Shown piece after piece: positions 1 through 8,892 of a stretch of 64,000 bases of DNA (its first letter is position 1; every line of letters starts with the position of its first letter). The stretch covers positions 38,359 to 102,358 of the forward strand of contig JAHYIW010000012.1 of the NCBI GenBank assembly GCA_019429445.1, in the 5' to 3' direction. The notes below the pieces were generated by a model. It was given only the letters and a program-made list of their open reading frames with translations. It made no database searches and had not been told where the DNA came from. Position numbers and translations under genes: made by a program. Source of the stretch: Desulfuromonadaceae bacterium. Its GTDB lineage: Bacteria; Desulfobacterota; Desulfuromonadia; Desulfuromonadales; JAHYIW01.

Positions 1-513
1 TATCAAAGTTTTAAACAAAATCAGCATAATTGAAATTTTTACTAACGCTAAATAATCTTTTAATTGCAATGGTTTATGAAAGTTGTATACGCCGTGGACT
101 ATAATATCTGAACAACTGTACTGTCAAGGGACAATCGATGTTGAAATATACGAACAATCGACAAATAGTGCTATATTTCAACTCATTTAATTCTAAATTA
201 GTGCTGTCGCGATCAGGTCGACGCAGTTTCGAAACGATTAAAAACTATTTAAATCCAGTATTTTGTGGCGATTTATTTGCATTATTAACAGACATGATGG
301 CAGATGATTTATTTTGTATACAGTATACAATAACCACTTTTTTATGTGCTTTAAACTTTTTTTCGCGAGCTTTGTTCGTTGTGTTGTCTCATCGTTGTCA
401 GCGACGTTCCGGCATGGCGCTACGGTGAGGTGCTGCGTAAAGTTTCTTGACATCCTGGAGTCAGCTGGTATTAATAAAAAAACAGGATGGTCTGTTTTTT
501 CGGAGGTCGAATT
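1..513. other. AT-rich upstream region of the first operon
   Basis: This stretch is AT-rich and has no ORF with recognisable homology; the short ORFs in it overlap one another on both strands and look accidental. It contains a half-site TTGTATAC at 83-90 and a perfect 17-bp palindrome at 314-330 (listed separately). It probably carries the promoter and operator of the TetR-led operon that starts at 514. What lies to the left of the window is unknown. Confidence 0.5.
314..330. promoter_or_regulatory. 17-bp perfect palindrome, probable operator
   Basis: The sequence TTGTATACAGTATACAA is a perfect inverted repeat around a central A. A TTGTATAC half-site lies at 83-90. Thirteen bases of the same palindrome recur, in the other orientation, at 27312-27324 in front of citrate synthase. 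A dimeric repressor site is the natural reading. The cognate protein is not identifiable from the sequence; the adjacent TetR-family regulator is one candidate. Confidence 0.5.
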
Positions 514-1101
514 ATGGCAACCAAGGGTGAAATCACGCGGACAAAAATTCTTGATGAAGCCGCGCAAGTTTTTCAGCGCAAAGGATTCTTGACCACGACT
601 ATTAACGATCTGCTGGATGCAACCGGCATAACCAAAGGAAATCTCTATTTTCACTTTGCCAGCAAGGAAGAGGTCGGTCTCGAAGTTTTGCGGCAGGCGC
701 AAGCTGCCTTCCGGCTATTTCTGGACGACGCCCTGCACGGGGACACCCCCGGAGCGAGGCTGGATAATTTTTTCCGTCATGCCCTGGAGCGAAATCGCAG
801 CAAAGGATTTGTCGGCGGTTGCCTGTTCGGCAACACGGCGCTCGAAACCTGCGACAATGCGCCACCTTTTGCGGCACTGGTCAGCGAGGTTTTTGCCGAA
901 TGGATCGGCAAACTGGAAGAAACGATTCGAGCCGCCCAGGCGAGCGGCGAGCTCCGTCAGGATCTGCCCGCCGACCAGCTGGCCGAACTCGTGGTGGAAA
1001 CGATTGAAGGCGGGATCATGCAATCCCGGCTGAAAAAAGAGGGAGCCCCGCTCAAGCGGGCACTTGACTCATTGCGGGTTCTGCTCGAACTCAAATCTTG
1101 A
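514..1101 (+). CDS. TetR/AcrR family transcriptional regulator
   Basis: This is a 195-residue TetR-type repressor. The N-terminal helix-turn-helix is recognisable at about residues 10-55, with the typical KILDEAAQVFQRKGF and TGITKGNLYFHF segments and the following SKEEV. The C-terminal part is the variable ligand-binding and dimerisation domain. I chose the ATG at 514 because CGGAGGTC lies at 501-508; an earlier in-frame start at 487 has no comparable ribosome-binding site. It is followed after about 40 bases by a radical SAM gene and then the reductase fusion, so it probably controls this group. The ligand is unknown. Confidence 0.9.
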   Translation: MATKGEITRTKILDEAAQVFQRKGFLTTTINDLLDATGITKGNLYFHFASKEEVGLEVLRQAQAAFRLFLDDALHGDTPGARLDNFFRHALERNRSKGFVGGCLFGNTALETCDNAPPFAALVSEVFAEWIGKLEETIRAAQASGELRQDLPADQLAELVVETIEGGIMQSRLKKEGAPLKRALDSLRVLLELKS

Positions 1102-1142
1102 CACGCACACAAAGAAGATCAGGAAACTACCGGAGAGCTTTT

Positions 1143-2060
1143 ATGAAGATGAACAGCACTGACGACACCTGGTTCACCACCAGCCAAAATGAGCCACGTG
1201 GTTATATTCAGCCCCGGCTGCTTGACGAGCTTTGGTTTCACACCGGAACCAACTGCAACCTGCGCTGCCCGTTCTGTTTTGAAGGCGCAAGGCCGGGGGA
1301 CAACCGCATCGAGTTTCTGACCCTGGCAGATGCCCGGTGCTTTATCGACGAAGCGCTGGAACTCGGGGTCAAAAAGTTTTCCTTCACCGGCGGTGAGCCG
1401 TTTGTCAACCCGCAGTTTGTTACCATTTTAGAGACCGCTTTGGAGCATCGTCCCTGCCTGGTGTTGACCAACGCCACCGAGCCGCTGATGAACCGCATGG
1501 CCAAGGTGGTTGGGCTGGCCAATAAGCCGAATCCGCTCAAGTTCCGGGTCAGCCTGGATCATCCCGACCCGGCCAGACACGACGCGGCACGCGGCACGGG
1601 GAATTTCAACAAAGCGCTCGACACGCTGGGACGGCTCCATCGGGCCGGTTTTGGTGTCTCTATCGCCCGTCTGATGCTTCCGGACGAGGACAGCGCCGTC
1701 GTGGATCGCAGCTATGTTCCCTTTTTCCGCAGTGTCGGTGTTCCCGACGATATCACCATCATCAAGTTTCCGGAATTTCATCTGTCCGGCTCTTCCCATC
1801 AGGTCCCGGAGATCACCGAAACCTGTATGAGCCATTATTTGAGCGCCGAGCAGCGTGCCGCCTTCATGTGTCATTTCAGCAAGATGATTGTGCGTAAAAA
1901 CGGGCAGTGTGGCGTATATGCCTGTACCCTGGTGGATGACGTCCAGGGGTACGATCTGGGACCAACGCTGAAGGCCGCCATGGACAGGCGGGTCATGCTC
2001 GGTCATCACCGCTGTTATTCCTGTTTCGCCTGTGGTGCCAGCTGTTCGGAAAACGAATAA
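1143..2060 (+). CDS. Radical SAM protein with Cys-rich C-terminus
   Basis: The protein has 305 residues. The CxxxCxxC motif that binds the radical SAM 4Fe-4S cluster is at C38, C42 and C45, inside TNCNLRCPFCFEG. GGEP follows (FTGGEPFVNPQF). The C-terminal region ends in a cysteine-rich tail (CYSCFACGASC) after CGVYACT, which resembles the auxiliary cluster regions of SPASM/twitch-type proteins. The start at 1143 is preceded by GGAGAG; the longer frame from 1098 would overlap the TetR gene. The substrate is unknown. It ends 11 bases before the reductase fusion, so the two are very probably cotranscribed. Confidence 0.85.
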   Translation: MKMNSTDDTWFTTSQNEPRGYIQPRLLDELWFHTGTNCNLRCPFCFEGARPGDNRIEFLTLADARCFIDEALELGVKKFSFTGGEPFVNPQFVTILETALEHRPCLVLTNATEPLMNRMAKVVGLANKPNPLKFRVSLDHPDPARHDAARGTGNFNKALDTLGRLHRAGFGVSIARLMLPDEDSAVVDRSYVPFFRSVGVPDDITIIKFPEFHLSGSSHQVPEITETCMSHYLSAEQRAAFMCHFSKMIVRKNGQCGVYACTLVDDVQGYDLGPTLKAAMDRRVMLGHHRCYSCFACGASCSENE

Positions 2061-2071
2061 AGGGGTTCATC

Positions 2072-4213
2072 ATGTCGAATCGCTGGAAAAAAACCCTGGT
2101 TATCATGGCCATTGCCGTACTGGTCGTGACGTTCTTTGTTTTCGATCTGCAGCGCTACCTGACTCTCGCCGAACTGAAGACCCGTCAGGCGGAGTTCCAG
2201 GACTTCTATGCGGCTCATCGACTGCTGACTTTGGGGCTTTATTTTGTTCTTTATGTCCTGGTAACCGCCTTGTCGCTGCCAGGGGCGGCGGTCATGACCC
2301 TGGCCGGTGGCGCACTGTTCAGTTTCTTGCCTGCGCTGGTGGTGGTCTCCTTCGCCAGCAGCATCGGCGCAACCCTGGCCTTTCTGGTCAGCCGCTTTCT
2401 GTTGCGCGACTGGGTGCAAAATCGCTTCCACGATCGGCTGGCGGCGATCAACCGGGGGGTTGAAAAAGAGGGGGCGTTCTACCTGTTCACCCTGCGGCTG
2501 GTGCCGATCTTTCCGTTTTTCATCATCAACCTGGTGATGGGGCTGACCCCGATGCGCACGTTGACCTTTTACTGGGTCAGTCAGGTCGGTATGCTCGCGG
2601 GGACCGCCGTGTATGTCAACGCCGGCACCCAGCTCGGTCAGATCAACAGCCTGGGCGGGATTCTTTCTCCCGGCCTGCTGTTTTCCTTTGTCCTGCTTGG
2701 TGTTTTTCCGCTCATTGCCCGCAAGGGGGTCGAGATCATGAAGAAACGTCAGACGCTCAAGAATTTTCCTCAGCCGAAAAAATTTGCATATAACGTTATC
2801 GTCTTCGGCGCCGGTTCCGCCGGGCTGGTTTCGAGTTACATCGCTGCGGCGGTCAAGGCCAAAGTTGCGCTCATCGAGAAGCACAAGATGGGGGGCGACT
2901 GCCTCAATACCGGTTGCGTCCCGAGCAAGGCGCTGATTCGCTCTGCAAAGATGCTCGCCTACGGTCGCCGCGCCACCGAGTTCGGTTTCCGCAAGACTGA
3001 AACCGAATTCGAGTTCGGCGAAGTGATGGAGCGGGTGCAGCGGGTGGTGGGCAAGGTCGAGCCGCACGATTCGGTGGAGCGTTATACCGGACTGGGGGTT
3101 GCCTGCATACAAGGTGATGCGCGTATCACCTCGCCCTACACGGTCGAGGTGGATGGCCGTACCCTGACGACGCGCAGCATCATTGTTGCCACAGGTGCCT
3201 CGCCATTTGTGCCGCCGATCCCCGGACTTGAGCAGGTCGATTATCTGACCTCTGACAACCTCTGGCAACTGCGGGAGTTGCCGCAGCGTCTGGTGGTGCT
3301 GGGCGGTGGGCCGATCGGTTGCGAGATGACTCAGGCGTTCGCCCGCTTCGGCGCACAGGTGACGCAGGTTGAAATGGGTGAGCAGATCATGGGGCGGGAA
3401 GATCCGGATGTTGCCACATTTGTCCGTCAGCGTTTCGAGACCGAAGGGGTGAATGTGCTGACCGGCCATGCGGCCAAACAGGTCCTTACCGAAGACGGGG
3501 AACACATCCTCGTCTGCGCACACCAGGGTGAGCAGGTACGTGTCCCATTTGACCGGATTCTGGTCGCGGTTGGTCGACGACCGAACGTCAAAGACTTTGG
3601 TCTGGAAGAACTGGGGGTGCGATTAAGTGACCGTGGCACAGTCGAGACCGACGGCTTTCTGCGCACCAACATCCCCAACATCTTCTGCGCCGGAGATGTC
3701 GCCGGGCCGTACCAGTTCACCCATACCGCCGGGCATCAGGCCTGGTACGCCAGCGTCAATGCCCTGTTCGGCGATTTCAAAAAGTTCCCGGTTGACTATC
3801 GGGTCATCCCCTGGGTCACCTTCACTGATCCGGAGGTCGCCCGGGTCGGCCTGAATGAAACGGAGGCCAGGCAGCAGAATATCGCTCACGAGGTCACCGT
3901 GTTCGAACTGGCCGAACTGGATCGCGCCATTGCCGAAAGTGAAGACCATGGCTGGCTCAAGATCATTACCCCGCCCGGCAAGGATAAAATCCTTGGTGTC
4001 ACCATCGTTGGCACTCACGCTGGCGACCTGCTCGCCGAATATATTCTGGCGATGAAGCATGGTCTCGGCCTGAATAAAATTCTCGGCACCATCCACCCCT
4101 ATCCGACCCTGGCCGAGGCCAACAAGATGGCGGCCGGGGAATGGAAGAAGGCACATGTCCCGGAAAAATTGTTGGCCTGGGTGGAGAAATTCCATGCCTG
4201 GCGACGCAAGTGA
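2072..4213 (+). CDS. TVP38/DedA membrane domain fused to mercuric-reductase-like FAD-dependent pyridine nucleotide-disulfide oxidoreductase
   Basis: The 713-residue protein has two parts. Residues 1-230 form a TVP38/TMEM64 (VTT/DedA-like) membrane domain with an N-terminal membrane segment at about 7-24 and several further hydrophobic segments, including the LRLVPIFPFFIINLVMG motif typical of the family. Residues from about 240 form a class I flavoprotein reductase with FAD-binding GAGSAG, the redox disulfide C277/C282 in GGDCLNTGCVPSK, a second NAD(P)-binding GGGPIGCE motif, the ICAGDV FAD motif, and a C-terminal TIHPYPTLAE segment containing the conserved His. The extra N- or C-terminal metal-binding cysteines of true mercuric reductase are not seen. 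It is probably a membrane-tethered disulfide reductase; the substrate is unknown. Confidence 0.9.
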   Translation: MSNRWKKTLVIMAIAVLVVTFFVFDLQRYLTLAELKTRQAEFQDFYAAHRLLTLGLYFVLYVLVTALSLPGAAVMTLAGGALFSFLPALVVVSFASSIGATLAFLVSRFLLRDWVQNRFHDRLAAINRGVEKEGAFYLFTLRLVPIFPFFIINLVMGLTPMRTLTFYWVSQVGMLAGTAVYVNAGTQLGQINSLGGILSPGLLFSFVLLGVFPLIARKGVEIMKKRQTLKNFPQPKKFAYNVIVFGAGSAGLVSSYIAAAVKAKVALIEKHKMGGDCLNTGCVPSKALIRSAKMLAYGRRATEFGFRKTETEFEFGEVMERVQRVVGKVEPHDSVERYTGLGVACIQGDARITSPYTVEVDGRTLTTRSIIVATGASPFVPPIPGLEQVDYLTSDNLWQLRELPQRLVVLGGGPIGCEMTQAFARFGAQVTQVEMGEQIMGREDPDVATFVRQRFETEGVNVLTGHAAKQVLTEDGEHILVCAHQGEQVRVPFDRILVAVGRRPNVKDFGLEELGVRLSDRGTVETDGFLRTNIPNIFCAGDVAGPYQFTHTAGHQAWYASVNALFGDFKKFPVDYRVIPWVTFTDPEVARVGLNETEARQQNIAHEVTVFELAELDRAIAESEDHGWLKIITPPGKDKILGVTIVGTHAGDLLAEYILAMKHGLGLNKILGTIHPYPTLAEANKMAAGEWKKAHVPEKLLAWVEKFHAWRRK

Positions 4214-4227
4214 ACGATGCTGCAAAT

Positions 4228-5388
4228 TCAGGACAACCGGCCTTTGAAATCCTCGTAACCGAAGCTTTTCACTAATTCCAGAGAACCGTCTTTTCTGCCG
4301 TAATAGATTGCTGGCAGTTTAACGCCGTTAAAGGTGTTGGTTTTGACCATCGAATAGATTGCCATATCGAGAAAAACCAGACGGTCATCGATGGCGAGAG
4401 GGTGGTCGAAGGAATAATCACCGATGATATCGCCAGCGAGACACGATAACCCGCCCAGGCGGTAGGTATGGGCTTTCTCGCCCGGCTTGCCCGCACCGAT
4501 GATTTCGGGACGATAAGGCATCTCCAGGACATCGGGCATGTGACAGGAAGCCGATGTATCGAGGATGGCGTTTTCGGTGGCGTGATTGCGGGTGAGGTCG
4601 AGGACACTGGCAACCAGAATCCCGGCGTTCAGGGCAACCGCTTCCCCCGGTTCGAGATAGACGGTTAAATGGGGGTGACGCTGACGAAATGCGCGGATAA
4701 CGCGAATCAACCTTGCGACGTCGTATCCCGGTCGGGTGATATGATGACCGCCACCGAAGTTGACCCAGCGCAATGGTGCCAGACAGGCCCCGAATTTCTC
4801 TTCAAACGCGGCCAGGGTCCGCTCCAGAGCGTCAGCATCATCCTGGCACAGGGTGTGAAAGTGCAGGCCGCTGATCCCTTCAAGGGCCAAGGGATCGAAT
4901 TCGTCGGCAATGATCCCCAAACGGGAACCGGGGGCGCAGGGGTTGTAGATATCAACTTCAGTTTCGCGATGTTCCGGGTTACAGCGCAAGCCGCAGTCGA
5001 TCTCCGGGTTAAGCTGTCTGGCCACCGGACCGAGCCTTTGCCACTGGGAGATTGAGTTGAACACCAGATGGTTGGCGTAAGGGGCCACGGCGCGCATATC
5101 GGCGGCGCTGAAAGCGCTGGCGAAAACGTGAACTTCGCCTGGAAAGAGTTCGCGACCGAGCATGGCTTCATGCAGGCCACTGGCGCAGGTGCCGTGGAGT
5201 GTTTTGCTCAGCAGCGGAAAGCAGTGATGCATGGCGAAGCCCTTCAGCGCCAGCAGGATCCGCGCACCGCAGCCATCCATCACCTGTTGCAGAATCGCCA
5301 GATTATGCTCTAACGCTTCCTCGTAAACGACGAAAGCCGGAGTCTGTATTTTACTCAGGTCAGTTTTTGCGGCGCAGATCTTATCCAT
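4228..5388 (-). CDS. nspC: Carboxynorspermidine/carboxyspermidine decarboxylase
   Basis: This is a 386-residue PLP enzyme of the alanine-racemase-fold decarboxylase family (Orn/DAP/Arg type, NspC branch). The PLP lysine is K49 in ILLALKGFAMHH. The phosphate-binding glycines (FGGGHHITRPGYD) and the C-terminal catalytic Cys segment (LSCLAGDIIGDYSF) are present. It removes CO2 from carboxy(nor)spermidine to give (nor)spermidine, the last step of the route used by many Deltaproteobacteria that lack S-adenosylmethionine-dependent spermidine synthase. It lies 41 bases downstream of the matching dehydrogenase on the same strand. Which polyamine is made cannot be told from sequence alone. Confidence 0.92.
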   Translation of the reverse strand: MDKICAAKTDLSKIQTPAFVVYEEALEHNLAILQQVMDGCGARILLALKGFAMHHCFPLLSKTLHGTCASGLHEAMLGRELFPGEVHVFASAFSAADMRAVAPYANHLVFNSISQWQRLGPVARQLNPEIDCGLRCNPEHRETEVDIYNPCAPGSRLGIIADEFDPLALEGISGLHFHTLCQDDADALERTLAAFEEKFGACLAPLRWVNFGGGHHITRPGYDVARLIRVIRAFRQRHPHLTVYLEPGEAVALNAGILVASVLDLTRNHATENAILDTSASCHMPDVLEMPYRPEIIGAGKPGEKAHTYRLGGLSCLAGDIIGDYSFDHPLAIDDRLVFLDMAIYSMVKTNTFNGVKLPAIYYGRKDGSLELVKSFGYEDFKGRLS

Positions 5389-5429
5389 CGTTACTCACCG
5401 ATGCCCCAGGGGGTGACACAGGGTATATC

Positions 5430-6620
5430 TCAAAAGCCTGCGACGAAGACCTCTGTCCACGGCAAGCCATGGCGGTTGAGATCTTCCATGAATGGATCAG
5501 GATCCAATTGTTCAACGTTGAAGACTCCCTGTCCCTGCCACTTTCCGGTCACCATCTGCTTGGCACCGATCATTGCCGGAACCCCCGCGGTATAAGAAAT
5601 TGCCTGTGATTTAACTTTGGCATAACAGCTCTGATGATCGCAAATGTTGTAGATAAAATATTTGCGGAACTTGCCGTCTTTAACCCCTTCAACCTCAACC
5701 CCGATACAGGTGTGCCCCGTAGTTTTCGGCCCGAGGGAGGCGGGATCGGGAAGAAGTGCCTTGAGAAATTGCAAGGGCACAATCTGCTGTCCCTGAAACG
5801 CGACCGGTTCAATCCCGGTCATGCCGACGTTCTGCAACACTTCGAGGTGTTTGAGATAATTATCGGAAAAGCTCATCCAGAAACGCGCGCGTTTTAAACC
5901 GGGAACAAACCGGGCGAGAGATTCGAGCTCCTCGTGGTACATCAGATAGATGTCGAGTGAGCCGAGGTTCTCCGGCATTGTGTAGGCCTGTTTGACCGAC
6001 AGCGGAGCGGTTTCCACCCATTCCCCCTTTTCCCAGTAACGCCCTTTGGCCGTTACTTCACGGATGTTGATTTCCGGGTTGAAGTTGGTGGCGAACGGCA
6101 TACCGTGATTGCCGGCGTTGCAATCGATGATATCGAGATGATGAATTTCATCAAAATAGTGCTTGAGTGCATACATGGTCATGACACTGGTGACGCCCGG
6201 GTCGAAGCCGCTGCCGAGCAGCGCCATAATCCCCTTGTCGCAAAAACGTTCCTGATAATTCCACTGCCAGCTGTATTCGAATTTTGCTGTTTCGGGCGGT
6301 TCGTAATTCGCCGTGTCGAGGTAATCAACCCCCGTTGCAAGGCAGGCCTCCATCAGATTCAGATCCTGGTAGGGGAGCGCCAGATTGATCACCAGGTCGG
6401 GCTTGACCTGGTTGATCAGCGCGACCGTCTCGGCAAGGTTGTCGGCGTCGACCTGCGCAGTATTGATCGGGCGCGGTAACAGCGCGGCAATCTGATCACA
6501 CTTTGATTTGGTGCGACTGGCCAGGGTGATCTCTGTAAAAACTTCTGGCAGCATGGCGCATTTCCAGGTGGTCACCTGGCTTACGCCGCCAGCACCGATA
6601 ATCAGTAGTTTTTTTCCCAT
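5430..6620 (-). CDS. Carboxynorspermidine/carboxyspermidine dehydrogenase (saccharopine dehydrogenase family)
   Basis: The 396-residue protein begins with a Rossmann NADPH-binding motif (KKLLIIGAGGVSQV, residues 2-15) and continues with the saccharopine dehydrogenase-like catalytic domain, including LALPYQDLNLMEAC and LGSGFDPGVTSVM. It reductively condenses aspartate semialdehyde with putrescine or diaminopropane to form carboxy(nor)spermidine, which NspC then decarboxylates. I chose the ATG at 6620 because the homologous sequence starts there; the in-frame extension to 6692 (rich in charged residues) has no family counterpart. It is the first gene of a two-gene minus-strand operon. Confidence 0.9.
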   Translation of the reverse strand: MGKKLLIIGAGGVSQVTTWKCAMLPEVFTEITLASRTKSKCDQIAALLPRPINTAQVDADNLAETVALINQVKPDLVINLALPYQDLNLMEACLATGVDYLDTANYEPPETAKFEYSWQWNYQERFCDKGIMALLGSGFDPGVTSVMTMYALKHYFDEIHHLDIIDCNAGNHGMPFATNFNPEINIREVTAKGRYWEKGEWVETAPLSVKQAYTMPENLGSLDIYLMYHEELESLARFVPGLKRARFWMSFSDNYLKHLEVLQNVGMTGIEPVAFQGQQIVPLQFLKALLPDPASLGPKTTGHTCIGVEVEGVKDGKFRKYFIYNICDHQSCYAKVKSQAISYTAGVPAMIGAKQMVTGKWQGQGVFNVEQLDPDPFMEDLNRHGLPWTEVFVAGF

Positions 6621-7170
6621 GTAGTTTCTTTCTCTGAGATCAAAAACACGTTGGTTCTGTCTCTCTTTACCACCCGGCTCATGCAGGATCAATAAAAACT
6701 GGTTGCGGAGCTGCCAGGTTGAATTGAAACGACTGGCGGCGTCTCCATTTAAGTTTACGAAAGAGCGTTTTTACCGTAATGCCCCATCCAAGTCAAATCA
6801 TTTGCTGAGGCAAACTTCCCGGTTTTGTCAGCTGACTCCAAAAACTACCGGCGACGCCCCTCCCGCCCCGCTGCCAGCTGCTTTTCTATGTCGCCCTATG
6901 TTTTGTCGACTCTTTTTTATGTAATGGATTGTAAAACATTATTTTTAAAATGATTGAAATTAATAAAATGACGATTATGGGTGTATATAGTGGAAAAATT
7001 AGCATTATATCATATAGTTACTTAATCACACTGCTATCGTCCGGAAGCGTTGCATGAGAGCAACAGCCATGGCAGTAAAATCGACTTGACAAAAATAAAA
7101 CATCGTATTAATTTCGTTGTGCTGGATGTTGTTGCGGGTTGGTGGTGCCGACGACGTGGAGAACTTCATT
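6621..7170. other. Divergent intergenic region between the polyamine operon and the IclR gene
   Basis: About 550 bases separate the start of the dehydrogenase (minus) from the start of the IclR gene (plus). The right half is strongly AT-rich. A TTGACA at 7086-7091 followed by TTAATT at 7108-7113 could be a weak promoter for the IclR gene. No RNA gene, terminator or conserved ORF was recognised; the short ORF at 6703-6924 has no supporting signal. Confidence 0.4.
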
Positions 7171-7944
7171 ATGCCGGTCAGGGGAAAAAAATCATACAGT
7201 ATTCAGTCGGTTGAAAATGCGCTTGATGTCCTGGAGGCGCTGTGCGCTGAAGAAGAGGATGTCAGTCTTACGCGACTGAGTGAGCGTCTGGGGATGAACA
7301 AGGCCAGCGTCTTTCGCTTGCTTGCAACATTCGAAGGGCGCGGCTACGTTGAGCACTGTGCCGGGAGCGGCAAGTATCGTTTGAGCCTAGCGGCTTTTGA
7401 GGTCGGGCAGCGGCTGTTGTCACGCATGACACTGCTCCGTCAGGCGCATCCGGTTATGGAACAATTGGTCCGTGAATGCAACGAGGCTGCGTACCTGGTG
7501 GTGCGTCGCGGCCGGGAAGCGCTGTTTTTTGATGTCGTGGAAACCTCACAACAGGTCAAGGTGTTTTCGTTGGTGGGGCATCGTGTTCAACTTGAGTCAT
7601 CTCCTGTCGGGCAGATATTTCTGGCGTATGAAGCGCTTCCGTCTGCCCATTTGTCCGCGTCCCGATCTGTTGCAGATAGCCTGAAAAATATTCGCGCGGC
7701 AGGTTTTTGTGTGGGGGCGACCGGGATCGATGAAAGTGTAGCATGCGCCGCCGTTCCATTGTTTTCGGAAAAAGGTGTTGTCGTCGGTTCCCTGGCGTTG
7801 GTATGGCCCGAATTCAGGGCGGATACCGCGCAGGTCGAAAGCGTTCTGCTCCCGGCGTTGCGGCGGTCCGGCGAAACCATCTCTTCCAAGCTGGGGTATC
7901 TTGGTCATTACCTTGGACGTGACATGACGCAACAGCTTAATTGA
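7171..7944 (+). CDS. IclR family transcriptional regulator
   Basis: The 257-residue protein has an N-terminal winged helix-turn-helix (YSIQSVENALDVLEAL, then SLTRLSERLGMNKASVFRLL) at about residues 10-65 and an IclR effector-binding domain after it (VRRGREALFFDVV, GVVVGSLALVWP). I chose the ATG at 7171, with GTGGAG at 7156-7161, rather than the in-frame ATG at 7117. It lies upstream, on the same strand, of the acetate symporter genes, which suggests but does not prove that it controls carbon-source uptake. The effector is unknown. A 678-base gap separates it from the symporter genes, so the two are probably separate transcripts. Confidence 0.88.
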   Translation: MPVRGKKSYSIQSVENALDVLEALCAEEEDVSLTRLSERLGMNKASVFRLLATFEGRGYVEHCAGSGKYRLSLAAFEVGQRLLSRMTLLRQAHPVMEQLVRECNEAAYLVVRRGREALFFDVVETSQQVKVFSLVGHRVQLESSPVGQIFLAYEALPSAHLSASRSVADSLKNIRAAGFCVGATGIDESVACAAVPLFSEKGVVVGSLALVWPEFRADTAQVESVLLPALRRSGETISSKLGYLGHYLGRDMTQQLN

Positions 7945-8622
7945 TGTGGGTGGATTGTGTTGATAGGGATGACAACGGCACGAGCGCTGCTACGCTGATA
8001 AAAAAATACCATTAATGTTATCCGGGGGCTTGAATTTGTCTCCTGATCGGTTAGTATGGATCCAGACTTTTGTTTTAGGCGTATTGTGGATGGTTGTTTG
8101 TTTCGATGTTTCATCTTTTGCACAGTCGTTTTTTTGTGGTATGAATTCTCTGCTAAAAAAATGTTTGTTTACAATTTTTTTCAAGTTTCTGAAAATAAAG
8201 GATTTTGTCGATAAATTAGTAGCTTGCGTATATAAATTGCACCCTTTTCGGAAAGACATAAAACGTGGTTATATTTTTTTATTGACTGTTTTGTTTTTTG
8301 CGGTTAAATTTCGTAAAACGGTATTTGAAAGATTCCGGCAGTCAGGGGGGTGGGCTGTCATGGTGAGTGATAAATTAGTTTTGTGCGCCGCGCGCGAAGG
8401 TTCGGTTCGGGGCAGCGGGTCAAATTAATCTTCGAAATGTTTTCTTGGATGTCTCGACCTATGACGGGCCGCAGATTTAAAAACGATAACCTGTTTAATG
8501 TCAGAAAGGAGAGAAGCCTGCGTACGATTGAAAGTTAAGCGGTTCGGCGATTGCGACGAACCACGTATTTCACGTTAGGGTTTCACGGAAACTCACTGTT
8601 TTTTGAGAGGAGGTTAAACACT
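7945..8622. other. Long AT-rich leader or intergenic region before the symporter operon
   Basis: These 678 bases contain no ORF I can support. The 137-codon plus-strand ORF at 8015-8428 has an erratic composition, an overlapping ORF opposite, and no recognisable domain. A short hairpin-like sequence, ggttcg...cgaacc, lies at 8541-8562 just before the DUF4212 gene. No riboswitch consensus was recognised. The length suggests a complex promoter region or an untranslated leader for the symporter operon. Confidence 0.4.
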
Positions 8623-8877
8623 ATGGATAAATCTGGAAAAGCTTATTGGAAGGCAGTGCTGACGCTTATCGCGCAAGTGCTGGCAGTTTGGTTTGTGGTC
8701 TCGTATGGGGCCGGCATCCTGTTTGCGCCGGAACTCAACAATATCCGCTTGGGTGGTTATCCGCTGGGGTTCTGGTTTGCCCAGCAGGGTTCGATGTATA
8801 TTTTCGTCATTCAGATCTTCGTCTATGCCAAATTGATGGGGAAAATTGACGAAAAATTTGACGTTCACGAAGAATGA
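8623..8877 (+). CDS. DUF4212 small membrane subunit of a sodium/acetate symporter
   Basis: The 84-residue protein has two hydrophobic segments, at about residues 12-33 and 48-72 (containing LGGYPLGFWFAQQGSMYIFV), as in the DUF4212 family. These proteins are almost always encoded directly upstream of a sodium:solute symporter, as here, where the gap is 15 bases. The role is presumed to be an accessory subunit. The start at 8623 has the strong site GAGAGGAGG at 8604-8612; the upstream in-frame ATG at 8551 is not supported. Confidence 0.9.
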   Translation: MDKSGKAYWKAVLTLIAQVLAVWFVVSYGAGILFAPELNNIRLGGYPLGFWFAQQGSMYIFVIQIFVYAKLMGKIDEKFDVHEE

Positions 8878-8892
8878 GGAGGACAATAAACT

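Noticed and set aside
2015..3523. 502-codon ORF on the minus strand
   Set aside because: It lies entirely opposite the reductase fusion gene, which has clear domains. Its product is rich in His, Arg, Gln and Pro and has no recognisable domain, as expected for the shadow of a GC-rich gene.
2072..4213. Mercuric reductase (merA)
   Set aside because: The disulfide CxxxxC and flavin domains fit, but the N-terminal heavy-metal domain and C-terminal Cys pair of MerA are missing, and there are no mer genes nearby.
8015..8428. 137-codon plus-strand ORF in the AT-rich gap
   Set aside because: No ribosome-binding site, no recognised domain, and a composition like the non-coding flanks. I treat it as non-coding, though a small membrane protein cannot be fully excluded.
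8541..8622. Riboswitch before the symporter operon
   Set aside because: I looked for c-di-GMP-I and other common riboswitch cores and saw none, only a short hairpin.
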